Made by a program: the position numbers and the translations under genes. The notes beneath the pieces were generated by a model. It did no database searches, was not told the DNA's origin, and worked only from the letters and a program-made list of their open reading frames with translations. A stretch of 12,012 nt of DNA, from NCBI GenBank assembly GCA_019313605.1, contig JAFDAW010000057.1:1-12012 (forward strand). The letters are read 5' to 3'. This document shows positions 1 to 6,375 of this stretch, piece after piece; positions within the stretch are counted from its first letter, which is position 1; every line of letters begins with the position of its first letter. This DNA comes from Deltaproteobacteria bacterium. Lineage in GTDB: Bacteria; Myxococcota_A; UBA9160; SMWR01.

Positions 1-36
1 GAGCAGACCGGCTACCAGGCGGAGGTGTCCGCGTGA
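1..36 (+). CDS. C-terminal tail of an upstream gene, possibly an ABC permease (partial)
   Basis: The first 11 codons of frame 1 read EQTGYQAEVSA and end at a TGA (34-36). This stop overlaps the GTG start of the next gene in a GTGA arrangement, typical of translational coupling within an operon. Because the next gene encodes the ATPase of a peptide importer, the usual partner here would be an inner-membrane permease such as YejE. That identity is inferred from context only, since the visible residues carry no diagnostic motif. The gene begins outside the window. Confidence 0.45.
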   Translation, partial: EQTGYQAEVSA

Positions 37-1634
37 GCCCGCTGCTGACGGTCTCGGATCTACGCGTGACCTTCGCGACTCCGAGCGGCCCGCTCGAGGC
101 CGTTCGGGGGTTGTCGTTCGACGTGAATCGCGGCGAGACGGTTGCGCTCGTCGGCGAAAGCGGATCCGGCAAGTCCGTCACCGCGCTGTCCGTGTTGCAG
201 CTTCTCCCGTATCCCGGCGCGTGGCATCCCTCGGGAAGCATTCGCTTCGAGGAGCGCGAGTTGGTGGGTGCGCCAGAGAAAGTCATGCAGGAGATTCGAG
301 GCGATCGGATCGCGATGATCTTTCAGGAGCCGATGACCTCGCTCAATCCGCTGCACCGGGTCGAAAAACAGATCGCCGAGACCTTGATGCTCCACCGGGG
401 TGCGACCGCTGCCAGCGCGCGGGCGCGCACACTCGAGCTGCTCCATCGGGTTGGCATCAAAGATCCAGAGGGACGCTTGAGCAGCTATCCCCACGAGCTG
501 TCGGGCGGTCAGCGCCAGCGCGTGATGATTGCGATGGCGCTCGCGAACGACCCCGACCTGTTGATCGCCGATGAGCCCACGACTGCTCTCGACGTCACGA
601 TCCAGGCCCAGATCCTCGCGCTGCTCAAAGAACTCCAAGCCGAGTTCGGCATGGCGATCCTGCTGATTACTCACGATCTCGGCATCGTGCGCAAGGTTTC
701 TGATCGCGTCTGCGTGATGACGAACGGAGAGATCGTCGAGGCGGGCACGGTTGAAAGACTCTTTGCCGCTCCGGCCCATCCCTACACCCAACACCTGCTG
801 GGTGCGGAGCCGAAGGGCGAACCACCGACGCCGCGTGCCGAGGCGGAGGAAGTCCTGCAGTGTCGCGATTTGAGGGTGTGGTTTCCCATCAAGCGGGGCA
901 TCGTTCGACGCACGGTCTCGCACTTGAAGGCCGTCGAAGGTGTGTCGCTGTCGGTGCGCGAGGGCGAGACACTCGGCGTCGTGGGGGAGAGCGGCAGTGG
1001 CAAGACGACCCTGGGGCTCGCGCTACTGCGATTGCAGAGCAGCACCGGGAGCATCGAATTTCAGGGCCGCGAGATCCAGTCGCTTCGCTGGAAGGAGACC
1101 CGCCCGCTCCGCCGTGAAATGCAGATGGTATTTCAAGATCCCTTCAGCAGCCTGAGTCCGCGCATGTCGGTGGGGAGCATCATCGAAGAGGGTCTCGCAA
1201 TCCACAAACTCGGCGATGCCGCAGAGCGGGAGCGCCAGGTGATCCGGGTTCTAGAAGAGGTCGGGCTCGACCCGGAGAGCCGCCACCGCTACCCGCACGA
1301 GTTTTCTGGAGGGCAACGCCAACGGGTCGCCATCGCGCGCGCCATCGTGCTGCAACCGCGACTCGTGATCCTCGATGAGCCGACCTCGGCACTCGATCGC
1401 TCCGTGCAGGCCCAGATTGTGGATCTTCTGCGGGATCTCCAGCAGCGATACGGCCTGAGTTATCTCTTCATCAGCCACGATCTGCGCGTGGTGCGGGCGC
1501 TTTCCCATTATGTGCTCGTGATGCGCAATGGATGCGTGGTGGAGCAAGGCGTCTCCGATGAAATCTTCCACGATCCGCAACAGGACTACACGCGGCGACT
1601 CATGCGCGCAGCCTTCGAACTGGAGGTCGCATAG
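33..1634 (+). CDS. yejF: Peptide/microcin C-type ABC importer, fused double ATP-binding subunit (YejF-like)
   Basis: This 533-residue protein contains two complete ABC ATPase domains in tandem and would power uptake of oligopeptides through inner-membrane permeases. Domain 1 has Walker A GESGSGKS (41-48), signature LSGGQ (156-160), Walker B ending DEP (180-182) and H-loop ITHD (His214). Domain 2 has Walker A GESGSGKT (318-325), signature FSGGQ (424-428), Walker B LDEP (447-450) and H-loop ISHD (His482). After each domain comes the oligopeptide-transporter tail motif, HPYT near 249 and DYTRRLM near 518. The length and duplicated layout match YejF (about 530 aa) rather than the separate DppD/DppF subunits. 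The GTG start is supported by GGAGG at 21-25 and a 4-bp overlap with the upstream gene, which indicates coupled translation. Both nucleotide sites look intact. The peptide specificity cannot be read from the ATPase, so the symbol denotes family only. Confidence 0.93.
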   Translation: MSPLLTVSDLRVTFATPSGPLEAVRGLSFDVNRGETVALVGESGSGKSVTALSVLQLLPYPGAWHPSGSIRFEERELVGAPEKVMQEIRGDRIAMIFQEPMTSLNPLHRVEKQIAETLMLHRGATAASARARTLELLHRVGIKDPEGRLSSYPHELSGGQRQRVMIAMALANDPDLLIADEPTTALDVTIQAQILALLKELQAEFGMAILLITHDLGIVRKVSDRVCVMTNGEIVEAGTVERLFAAPAHPYTQHLLGAEPKGEPPTPRAEAEEVLQCRDLRVWFPIKRGIVRRTVSHLKAVEGVSLSVREGETLGVVGESGSGKTTLGLALLRLQSSTGSIEFQGREIQSLRWKETRPLRREMQMVFQDPFSSLSPRMSVGSIIEEGLAIHKLGDAAERERQVIRVLEEVGLDPESRHRYPHEFSGGQRQRVAIARAIVLQPRLVILDEPTSALDRSVQAQIVDLLRDLQQRYGLSYLFISHDLRVVRALSHYVLVMRNGCVVEQGVSDEIFHDPQQDYTRRLMRAAFELEVA

Positions 1635-1651
1635 CGCGCCGGAGCGGCGCG
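1635..1651 (+). terminator. GC hairpin directly after the ABC ATPase stop codon
   Basis: A perfect 7-bp inverted repeat, CGCGCCG-GAG-CGGCGCG, begins at the base after the TAG stop. It could end or stabilise the upstream transcript. No run of T follows it, so it does not meet the standard intrinsic terminator model, and it may only be an RNA 3'-end stabiliser or a chance GC palindrome. Confidence 0.3.
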
Positions 1652-1791
1652 GCGTCAGTGCGGTGACCCACAGGGCCGCCTGACAGCCTCCGGAGAGAAG
1701 CGGTAACCGTTGCCGGTCGCACTTCGTATTGGCCAGTGGTGGCTAGTGCCCTTTGTCCGCGTCGAGCTGTGGGTTTAATGTAAAACGCCGT

Positions 1792-1797
1792 TATAAG
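1792..1797 (+). promoter_or_regulatory. Possible -10 element upstream of the methyltransferase
   Basis: The 208-bp gap 1635-1842 becomes AT-richer at about 1771-1800 and contains TATAAG, about 45 bp before the ATG of the next gene. No convincing -35 hexamer lies 16-18 bp upstream. No clear ArsR-type palindrome was seen, so arsenic-responsive control is not supported by the sequence. The remainder of the gap holds nothing else recognisable. Confidence 0.25.
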
Positions 1798-1842
1798 GCT
1801 GTTCGTTACAGCGCCAACGGTCTTGGCCAAGGAGTTCGATCA

Positions 1843-2997
1843 ATGACATCCGATCGCCGCAATCCCGAAGGCGACGCCGAACGCGCGGTTCGCGCGCGAT
1901 ACAGTGCCGCGGCGCGAGAGAGAGAAGCGGCGCTCTGCTGTCCAGTTGATTACGACCCGCAGTACCTCAGCACGATTCCGCAGGAGGTGCTCGAGCGCGA
2001 CTACGGCTGCGGTGACCCCTCTCGCTACGTCCGCGAGGGCGATGTGGTTCTCGATCTCGGGAGCGGCGCGGGCAAGATCTGCTTCATCGCAGCCCAGATC
2101 GCCGGGCCGAAGGGAGCGGTGATCGGTGTCGACCTGAACGAAGAAATGCTGAGTCTCGCTCGCGCCTCCGCACCCAAGGTCGCCGAGGCGCTCGGGTACG
2201 CGAACGTCGAGTTTCAGCGCGCTCGCATTCAGGATCTCGCGTTGGATCTGGATGCGCTCGATGAATGGTTGGCCGAGCACCCCGTGCGCGGGGGGGCAGA
2301 TCTCGCAGCCTTCGAAGAGGCGAGCGAACGGCTCAGGCGTACGTCCACCCTCGTCGCTGACACCTCGGTGGACCTGGTCGTGTCGAACTGCGTTCTCAAT
2401 CTCGTGTGTGAGTCGGATCGGCGCCAGCTCGTGGAAGAGATCTTCCGAGTGCTCAAGATTGGAGGGCGCATCGCAATCTCGGACATCGTGAGCGATGAAG
2501 GAGTGCCCGACGAGCTGAAGGCGGACCCCGAACTCTGGAGCGGTTGTGTGTCGGGTGCCTTTCAGGAGCTGGAGTTGCTGCGGGCTCTCGAAGCGGCGGG
2601 CTTTCGCGGCATCGCGATCGATAAGTGGGAATCCGAGCCCTTTGCGGTCGTGGAGGGGATCGAGTTTCGCTCGGTCACCATCACGGCCCACAAGGCTGAG
2701 GTGGGGCCGAGTCGCGACGCCAACCAGGCGTTGATCTACCGCGGACCGTGGAAAGCGGTCGAGGACGAAGAGGGCAATCGATTCGTGCGCGGTGAGCGTA
2801 CGGCGGTGTGCGCTCAATATTTCCAAACCCTCAGCGGCACTCCGTACGCGGACGAGTTCGTGCCGATTCGTCCGCGAGATTCTGTGCCCGAAGCCGAGCA
2901 ACCCCGCTTCCAGGGCGTTGGGCCGCGAGGCCCGCGTGAGACGAAGGGTGCGAGATATCGCGAGACGCGGAAGCCCGGTCAGCCGGGTTGCTGTTGA
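1843..2997 (+). CDS. arsM: ArsM-like arsenite S-adenosylmethionine methyltransferase with C-terminal extension
   Basis: This 384-residue cytosolic class I methyltransferase probably methylates trivalent arsenic using SAM. Its SAM site is DLGSGAG (71-77), with acidic GVD (95-97) at the end of strand 2. Cysteines match those used for As(III) in ArsM proteins: Cys32-Cys33 in ALCCPVDY, Cys56 in YGCG, Cys183 in SNCVLNL and Cys235 in SGCVSGAF. About 40 extra residues (roughly 132-174) separate the SAM fold from the SNC motif, compared with compact ArsM enzymes. A C-terminal domain (about 295-384) holds IYRGPWKAV, a further Cys323, PRETKG and a terminal GCC, resembling the Cys-Cys end of arsenosugar-type ArsM proteins. 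The ATG at 1843 has AAGGAG (1829-1834) 8 nt upstream, so an upstream in-frame GTG/ATG extension from 1753 is rejected. No ars neighbour (arsR, acr3, arsC, arsS) is visible. A methyltransferase for another thiophilic metalloid remains possible. Confidence 0.85.
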   Translation: MTSDRRNPEGDAERAVRARYSAAAREREAALCCPVDYDPQYLSTIPQEVLERDYGCGDPSRYVREGDVVLDLGSGAGKICFIAAQIAGPKGAVIGVDLNEEMLSLARASAPKVAEALGYANVEFQRARIQDLALDLDALDEWLAEHPVRGGADLAAFEEASERLRRTSTLVADTSVDLVVSNCVLNLVCESDRRQLVEEIFRVLKIGGRIAISDIVSDEGVPDELKADPELWSGCVSGAFQELELLRALEAAGFRGIAIDKWESEPFAVVEGIEFRSVTITAHKAEVGPSRDANQALIYRGPWKAVEDEEGNRFVRGERTAVCAQYFQTLSGTPYADEFVPIRPRDSVPEAEQPRFQGVGPRGPRETKGARYRETRKPGQPGCC

Positions 2998-3096
2998 AAG
3001 AAGGCCGACCGATATTTGGCGGCTGCGCGAGATCGCCGGTCCGCGTGAATCGGATCGGGATTGCGCGGAGACCGTAGAATCGGGAAACTGGGCCGA

Positions 3097-3789
3097 ATGA
3101 AGATCTTCCGCTGGATGCAAGCCTCGATCGCGCTCCCCGCCACTCTTTCTGTGGTGGTCTTGTTCTTCTCACTGAGCGTTCCCATGGCCGCGGCCGAAGT
3201 CTCGGACGCCTGGGTCGAACTCCAAGGCAACAAAATGCATCTGCTCGTCGCCGGCCCGAAGAAGGGCCGCGCCGTTTTGCTGCTGCACGGCGGAAAATTC
3301 AAGGCGAGCACATGGAAGAAGCTCGGAACGCTGGACGCTCTCGCTGAGGCGGGCTATCGGGCGCTGGCGCTCGACCTGCCGGGTTCGGGTCAATCGCCGG
3401 GCTGGAAAATCGATTCGAAGGTCTTTCTCGCGGAGGTGATCGGCGCTCTCGATATCGACCGGCCGGTTGTGATCTCGCCGTCTCGCAGCGGAAATGTGAG
3501 CTTTCCGTTGATTCTCGATCACCCCGAAATGGTGTCGGGTTACGTTCCGATCGCCCCGGTCGGTGTCAAGGAATACGCGCCCAAATTGAAGCCAAGCCCG
3601 GTGCCCGCGCTGGTCATCTGGGGGGATTCGGATCGGCTATTCAAGCCCGCGATGGCGAAAACGCTGGCCGCGAGTTTCAAGAAGTCCGAAGTCGTGATCC
3701 TCCCCAACGCCAAGCACCCCGCCTACCTCGATCAGCCGGAAATGTTTCACGAAGCGCTCTTGAAATTCCTCGCGGGACTGGGTGGCTAA
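3097..3789 (+). CDS. Exported ABHD14-like alpha/beta hydrolase
   Basis: This 230-residue serine hydrolase resembles the ABHD14A/B (CIB) family. Residues 1-33 form a signal peptide: Lys/Arg near the N-terminus, a hydrophobic core at about 10-29, and an AAA|EV cleavage site. The mature part shows the oxyanion-loop LLLHGG (61-66), LGTLDALAEAGYRALALDLPG (77-96, given as positions of the family core), and PVVISPSRSG (123-132). The nucleophile elbow has the family-typical Ser-x-Ser-Gly form in place of GxSxG. The inferred triad is Ser131, Asp177 (WGDSD) and His207 (KHPAYLD). The ATG at 3097 gives a proper signal peptide; a TTG at 3061 would add 12 charged residues in front. The Shine-Dalgarno site is weak. 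Human ABHD14B is reported to act on acetyl-lysine, but an exported bacterial relative may have a different substrate, unknown here. Confidence 0.85.
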   Translation: MKIFRWMQASIALPATLSVVVLFFSLSVPMAAAEVSDAWVELQGNKMHLLVAGPKKGRAVLLLHGGKFKASTWKKLGTLDALAEAGYRALALDLPGSGQSPGWKIDSKVFLAEVIGALDIDRPVVISPSRSGNVSFPLILDHPEMVSGYVPIAPVGVKEYAPKLKPSPVPALVIWGDSDRLFKPAMAKTLAASFKKSEVVILPNAKHPAYLDQPEMFHEALLKFLAGLGG

Positions 3790-3790
3790 C

Positions 3791-3810
3791 GCGTTCGGTC
3801 AGCGGAACGC
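3791..3810 (+). terminator. Weak hairpin between the convergent hydrolase and amidase genes
   Basis: GCGTTC (3791-3796) and GAACGC (3805-3810) form a 6-bp stem with an 8-nt loop, starting one base after the hydrolase TAA. There is no strong T run on either side. It sits where a bidirectional terminator would be expected, but structural support is modest. Confidence 0.3.
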
Positions 3811-3814
3811 CATT

Positions 3815-3886
3815 TCGAAACGACCGACCTAATCGAAACGACCGACCTAATCGAAACGACCGACCTAATCGAAACGACCGACCTAA
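3815..3886. repeat. Four-copy perfect 18-bp tandem repeat (minisatellite)
   Basis: The unit TCGAAACGACCGACCTAA occurs four times head to tail without a mismatch at 3815-3832, 3833-3850, 3851-3868 and 3869-3886. The array occupies almost all of the space between two convergent genes. Its last copy contains the amidase stop codon (CTA at 3883-3885, TAG on the minus strand). Because the unit is six codons long, each further copy repeats that TAG in the same frame, giving four in-frame stops behind the amidase. Perfect identity implies recent expansion by slippage or unequal exchange, and copy number may vary between strains. There are no spacers, so this is not a CRISPR. Confidence 0.95.
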
Positions 3887-5322
3887 TCCCAGATCGGCGG
3901 TCTGCGCTCGATCCACGGCCGCGCCGTTTCCAGTTGTGCGGCCAGTCGGAAGAGCAGGCCCTCGTCGCCGAAGCGCCCCGCGACCTGTACCCCGACCGGC
4001 AATCCGTCAGCCGTCCAATGAAGTGGCAGGGAGATCGCCGGCTGGCCGGTCGAGTTGAAGATCGGCGTGTAGCTCGCGTACTCGATGATCGGCGCGAAGG
4101 CTTTTTCGATGTCGGTTTCGCAGCCGTCGAGACTGCCGAGCGGTAGCGGAGGCTTCTCGAGCGTGGGCGAAAACCAGGCGTCGTAGGTTTCGAAAAACGC
4201 GGCAATCTGCCGCGACGCGAGCTGTGTGAGGGAAACTGCGCGTTGGTAGTCCGTAGCGCGGATCTCCCGGCCGCGTTCGTAGAGTGCCCAGGTCAGCGGT
4301 TCGAAGAGGTCGCGGGTCGCTTCGCGGCCGGTGCTCAGCTGCAGCAGGTCGATCGTCGCGGCGGCGCCGGCGGTCCAGATGGTGAGGAAGGCGTCGGTGA
4401 TCATGTCTGCATTGATCGGCGGGGCGGCTTCCTCGACCTCGTGCCCGAGTTCGACCAGCAGCGAAGCGGTGTTTTCGATCGCCTCTCGACACTCGGGATC
4501 GATCTCTTCACCGCGGACGTTTCGCGAGCAGGTTGCCACGCGCAGCCGCCCCGGGTCTCGGGAAACTTCTTCGAGGTAGGGCCGCTCGGGGGAAGGCGCG
4601 ACGTAGGGATCGCCAATGCCCGGTCCGGCCGTGCAATCGAGCAGCGCCGCGCTATCGCGCACGCTGCGGGATACCGCGTGCTCGACGACCAGGCCGCTCA
4701 TGATGTCGCCCATCAGCGGCGCGAGCGTGTTGCGCGCTCGGGTCGGTTTCATACCGACGAGTCCACAGCAGGATGCCGGAATTCGGATGGAACCCCCTCC
4801 GTCGCTCGCGTGAGCAAGCGGAACGATTCCAGCGGCCACGGCGGCAGCCGAGCCCCCGCTCGAGCCACCCGACGAGTGATCGGTGTTCCAGGGATTTCGG
4901 CAGGCCCCGTGCAGCTGAGGCTCCGTCGTCGGAAGCAGTCCGAGCTCGGAGCAGTTGGTCTTTCCGATCGGGATGAGACCGGCCCGCTGGAAGCGCAACA
5001 CGAGTTCGCTGTCGTGATTGGCGGGAACTCCAGCCATGAAGCGGCTCGCACAGGTGGTCGGAACACCCGAGGCGTTCCCGAGCAGATCCTTCAGCAGGAA
5101 GGGGACACCGCGAAATGGGGCTGAATCTTCATTCGCGTCGGTTTTCCGCGCAGCCTCCCGCGCCGAGTCGTACATCGCGTAGACTAGCGCGTTGATTGCC
5201 GGGTTGTGCTTTTCCGCGCGGTCGATGGCTTCGTCGACGAGTTCCGCCGAAGTGATCTCCCCTCTGGCAACCAGCTCCGCCAGTCCCAGGCCGTCGAAGT
5301 TTGCGTATTCTCGGAACGCCAA
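3883..5322 (-). CDS. Amidase-signature family hydrolase
   Basis: This 479-residue enzyme would hydrolyse a C-N amide bond by the Ser-cisSer-Lys mechanism. Lys78 lies in PFLLKDLL, the Gly/Ser-rich loop GGSSGGS spans 152-158 with the cis-serine (Ser154), and the nucleophile Ser178 lies in SDGGGSIRIP (173-182). The C-terminal STGQPAISLP and GLPVGVQVAG segments are typical of the family. It has no signal peptide, so it is presumably cytosolic. The TTG at 5320-5322 is chosen as the start: GAGGAGA (complement of 5331-5337) sits 8 nt upstream, and the resulting N-terminus MAFREYANFDGLGL fits family starts. A GTG at 5406 would add 28 unconserved residues without a ribosome site. The nearest named relatives are probably aryl/acyl amidases or the 6-aminohexanoate cyclic-dimer hydrolase group. 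GatA is unlikely because no gatB or gatC adjoins. The substrate is unknown. Confidence 0.92.
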   Translation of the reverse strand: MAFREYANFDGLGLAELVARGEITSAELVDEAIDRAEKHNPAINALVYAMYDSAREAARKTDANEDSAPFRGVPFLLKDLLGNASGVPTTCASRFMAGVPANHDSELVLRFQRAGLIPIGKTNCSELGLLPTTEPQLHGACRNPWNTDHSSGGSSGGSAAAVAAGIVPLAHASDGGGSIRIPASCCGLVGMKPTRARNTLAPLMGDIMSGLVVEHAVSRSVRDSAALLDCTAGPGIGDPYVAPSPERPYLEEVSRDPGRLRVATCSRNVRGEEIDPECREAIENTASLLVELGHEVEEAAPPINADMITDAFLTIWTAGAAATIDLLQLSTGREATRDLFEPLTWALYERGREIRATDYQRAVSLTQLASRQIAAFFETYDAWFSPTLEKPPLPLGSLDGCETDIEKAFAPIIEYASYTPIFNSTGQPAISLPLHWTADGLPVGVQVAGRFGDEGLLFRLAAQLETARPWIERRPPIWD

Positions 5323-5330
5323 GGCTCGAT

Positions 5331-5337
5331 TCTCCTC
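5331..5337 (-). promoter_or_regulatory. Shine-Dalgarno site fixing the amidase TTG start
   Basis: On the minus strand this reads GAGGAGA, 8 nt before the TTG at 5322. The alternative GTG at 5406 is preceded only by an AAGCTTTC stretch with no purine-rich ribosome site. Confidence 0.75.
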
Positions 5338-5617
5338 GGTGGGGCCGGTGATCGGGCGATTGGCATCCCGCGCCGTCCTGGTTTGAAGGGTCCAGCGAAC
5401 GGGCACGAAAGCTTAACCGACCTCGTGGCCCGAGGGGCCGGCAAATCCAGAGCCGGAATAGCCAGGCAAAGGTGATCGGGAAGTACGGCTGCCGCCCGTG
5501 GCGGAAGGCCCGCGGAGAGCGCGATTCAATCGATCGGAGTATCCTGATTGACTCCAAACGCCGATGAACCGAAGCAAGGCCGAGCGGGTCTAAACCGCGC
5601 AAGGGTCGATTTCAATT

Positions 5618-5623
5618 GGAGGA
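5618..5623 (+). promoter_or_regulatory. Shine-Dalgarno site fixing the BI-1 gene TTG start
   Basis: GGAGGA lies 7 nt before the TTG at 5631. An alternative in-frame TTG at 5616 overlaps this site and has no ribosome site of its own, so the downstream TTG is preferred. Confidence 0.75.
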
Positions 5624-5630
5624 AGCATCG

Positions 5631-6335
5631 TTGAGCACCGATTTCCAGATTCCGCAGGGATACCAGCCTGTCGCCGCCATCGGCGTCGACGCGCGCGCCA
5701 CCTTCATCAACCGCACCTACAACCACCTGATGGGTGCGATCGTTCTGTTTACGTTGATCGAGGTGGCCCTGTTCCAATCCGGTTACGCGGAATCGATCGC
5801 CCAGGTGCTCCTCGGAGGCTCGTGGCTGCTCGTTCTCGGTGCCTTCATGTTGGTCAGTTGGTTCGCGTCCCGGATCTCGCTCACCTCCGAGTCCAAAGGG
5901 GCTCAATACGCGGCGCTCGGCGGCTTCATCGTCGCAGAGTCGATCATCTTCGTCCCCATGCTCTGGTTGGCTGAAATGTCCGCTCCCGGCGCGATCCAGA
6001 GCGCTGCTGTCGTGACGCTGGTTGGTTTCGCGGGGCTCACCGCGGTGGCTTTCGTAACCCGCAAGGATTTCTCGTTCATGCGCGGCATGTTGATGTGGGG
6101 CGGAGTTGTGGCGATACTCGCGATCGTCGGCGGCGCACTCTTCGGTTTTGCACTCGGCACCTGGTTCTCGGTCGCGATGATCGGATTCGCGGGCGCTGCG
6201 ATCCTCTACGACACATCCAATGTGTTGCACCACTATCCGGAAGACCGATACGTAGGCGCGGCACTGCAACTCTTCGCGTCGGTGGCGCTGTTGTTCTGGT
6301 ACGTTCTTCGGTTGTTCATGGGGAGCCGCGACTAG
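5631..6335 (+). CDS. Bax inhibitor-1/YccA family integral membrane protein
   Basis: This 234-residue inner-membrane protein is predicted to cross the membrane seven times (about 32-48, 62-80, 94-114, 122-142, 153-173, 176-193, 208-229), with a short polar N-terminus. BI-1 family members in bacteria include YccA, which modulates FtsH, and YetJ, a pH-sensitive calcium leak channel. The late motif LYDTSNVLHHYPEDRYVGAA (192-211) is the family hallmark, with Asp194 at the first conserved pore aspartate. In the last helix QLFASVALLF (213-222) replaces the usual LYLDFxNLF, so the second aspartate appears to be Ser217. This would weaken or alter the aspartate pair that gates calcium in YetJ. The TTG at 5631 is chosen for its ribosome site. 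The SelW-like gene follows after 40 bp on the same strand and may be cotranscribed. Confidence 0.9.
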   Translation: MSTDFQIPQGYQPVAAIGVDARATFINRTYNHLMGAIVLFTLIEVALFQSGYAESIAQVLLGGSWLLVLGAFMLVSWFASRISLTSESKGAQYAALGGFIVAESIIFVPMLWLAEMSAPGAIQSAAVVTLVGFAGLTAVAFVTRKDFSFMRGMLMWGGVVAILAIVGGALFGFALGTWFSVAMIGFAGAAILYDTSNVLHHYPEDRYVGAALQLFASVALLFWYVLRLFMGSRD

Positions 6336-6361
6336 CGGGCTGCGAAACTCGGGAATCCAGT

Positions 6362-6368
6362 GGGAGGA
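6362..6368 (+). promoter_or_regulatory. Shine-Dalgarno site of the selenoprotein gene
   Basis: GGGAGGA ends 7 nt before the GTG at 6376. This is strong evidence that the short UGA-containing reading frame is a translated gene. The ATG at 6369 is out of that frame and too close to the site. Confidence 0.8.
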
Positions 6369-6375
6369 ATGCATA

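Larger units (their letters stand above)
5323..5630. other. Divergent intergenic region between amidase and BI-1 genes
   Basis: This 308-bp stretch must hold the promoters of both flanking genes. A TTGACT at 5548-5553 resembles a -35 box for the rightward gene, but no good -10 follows at 16-18 bp. A small GC hairpin GGCCC-GAG-GGGCC lies at 5427-5439, and CCGGC/GCCGG (5438-5442, 5452-5456) could form a second overlapping stem. No operator, RNA gene or convincing small coding region was recognised. Confidence 0.5.

Noticed and set aside
60..923. Minus-strand open frame (287 codons) opposite the ABC ATPase
   Set aside because: It lies fully within the plus-strand gene with intact Walker motifs, and its translation is low-complexity Arg-rich without family resemblance.
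3061..3096. TTG start 12 codons upstream of the exported hydrolase
   Set aside because: It would place charged residues ahead of the signal peptide and has no ribosome site. The ATG at 3097 gives a normal signal sequence.
1840..3120. Long minus-strand open frame (426 codons) opposite the methyltransferase
   Set aside because: It is a GC-driven shadow. The plus strand encodes a clear SAM methyltransferase with a ribosome site, and the antisense product shows no recognisable domain.
3815..3886. CRISPR array
   Set aside because: The copies are directly abutting with no spacers, and the unit is only 18 bp.
3786..4205. Minus-strand frame encoding a repeated six-residue RSVVSI peptide across the 18-bp array
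   Set aside because: It is a by-product of translating a tandem repeat whose unit is a multiple of three. It overlaps the amidase in another frame and has no ribosome site or family.
4243..5124. Plus-strand open frame (293 codons) opposite the amidase
   Set aside because: The minus strand carries the amidase catalytic motifs across this whole span, and the plus product has no recognisable features.
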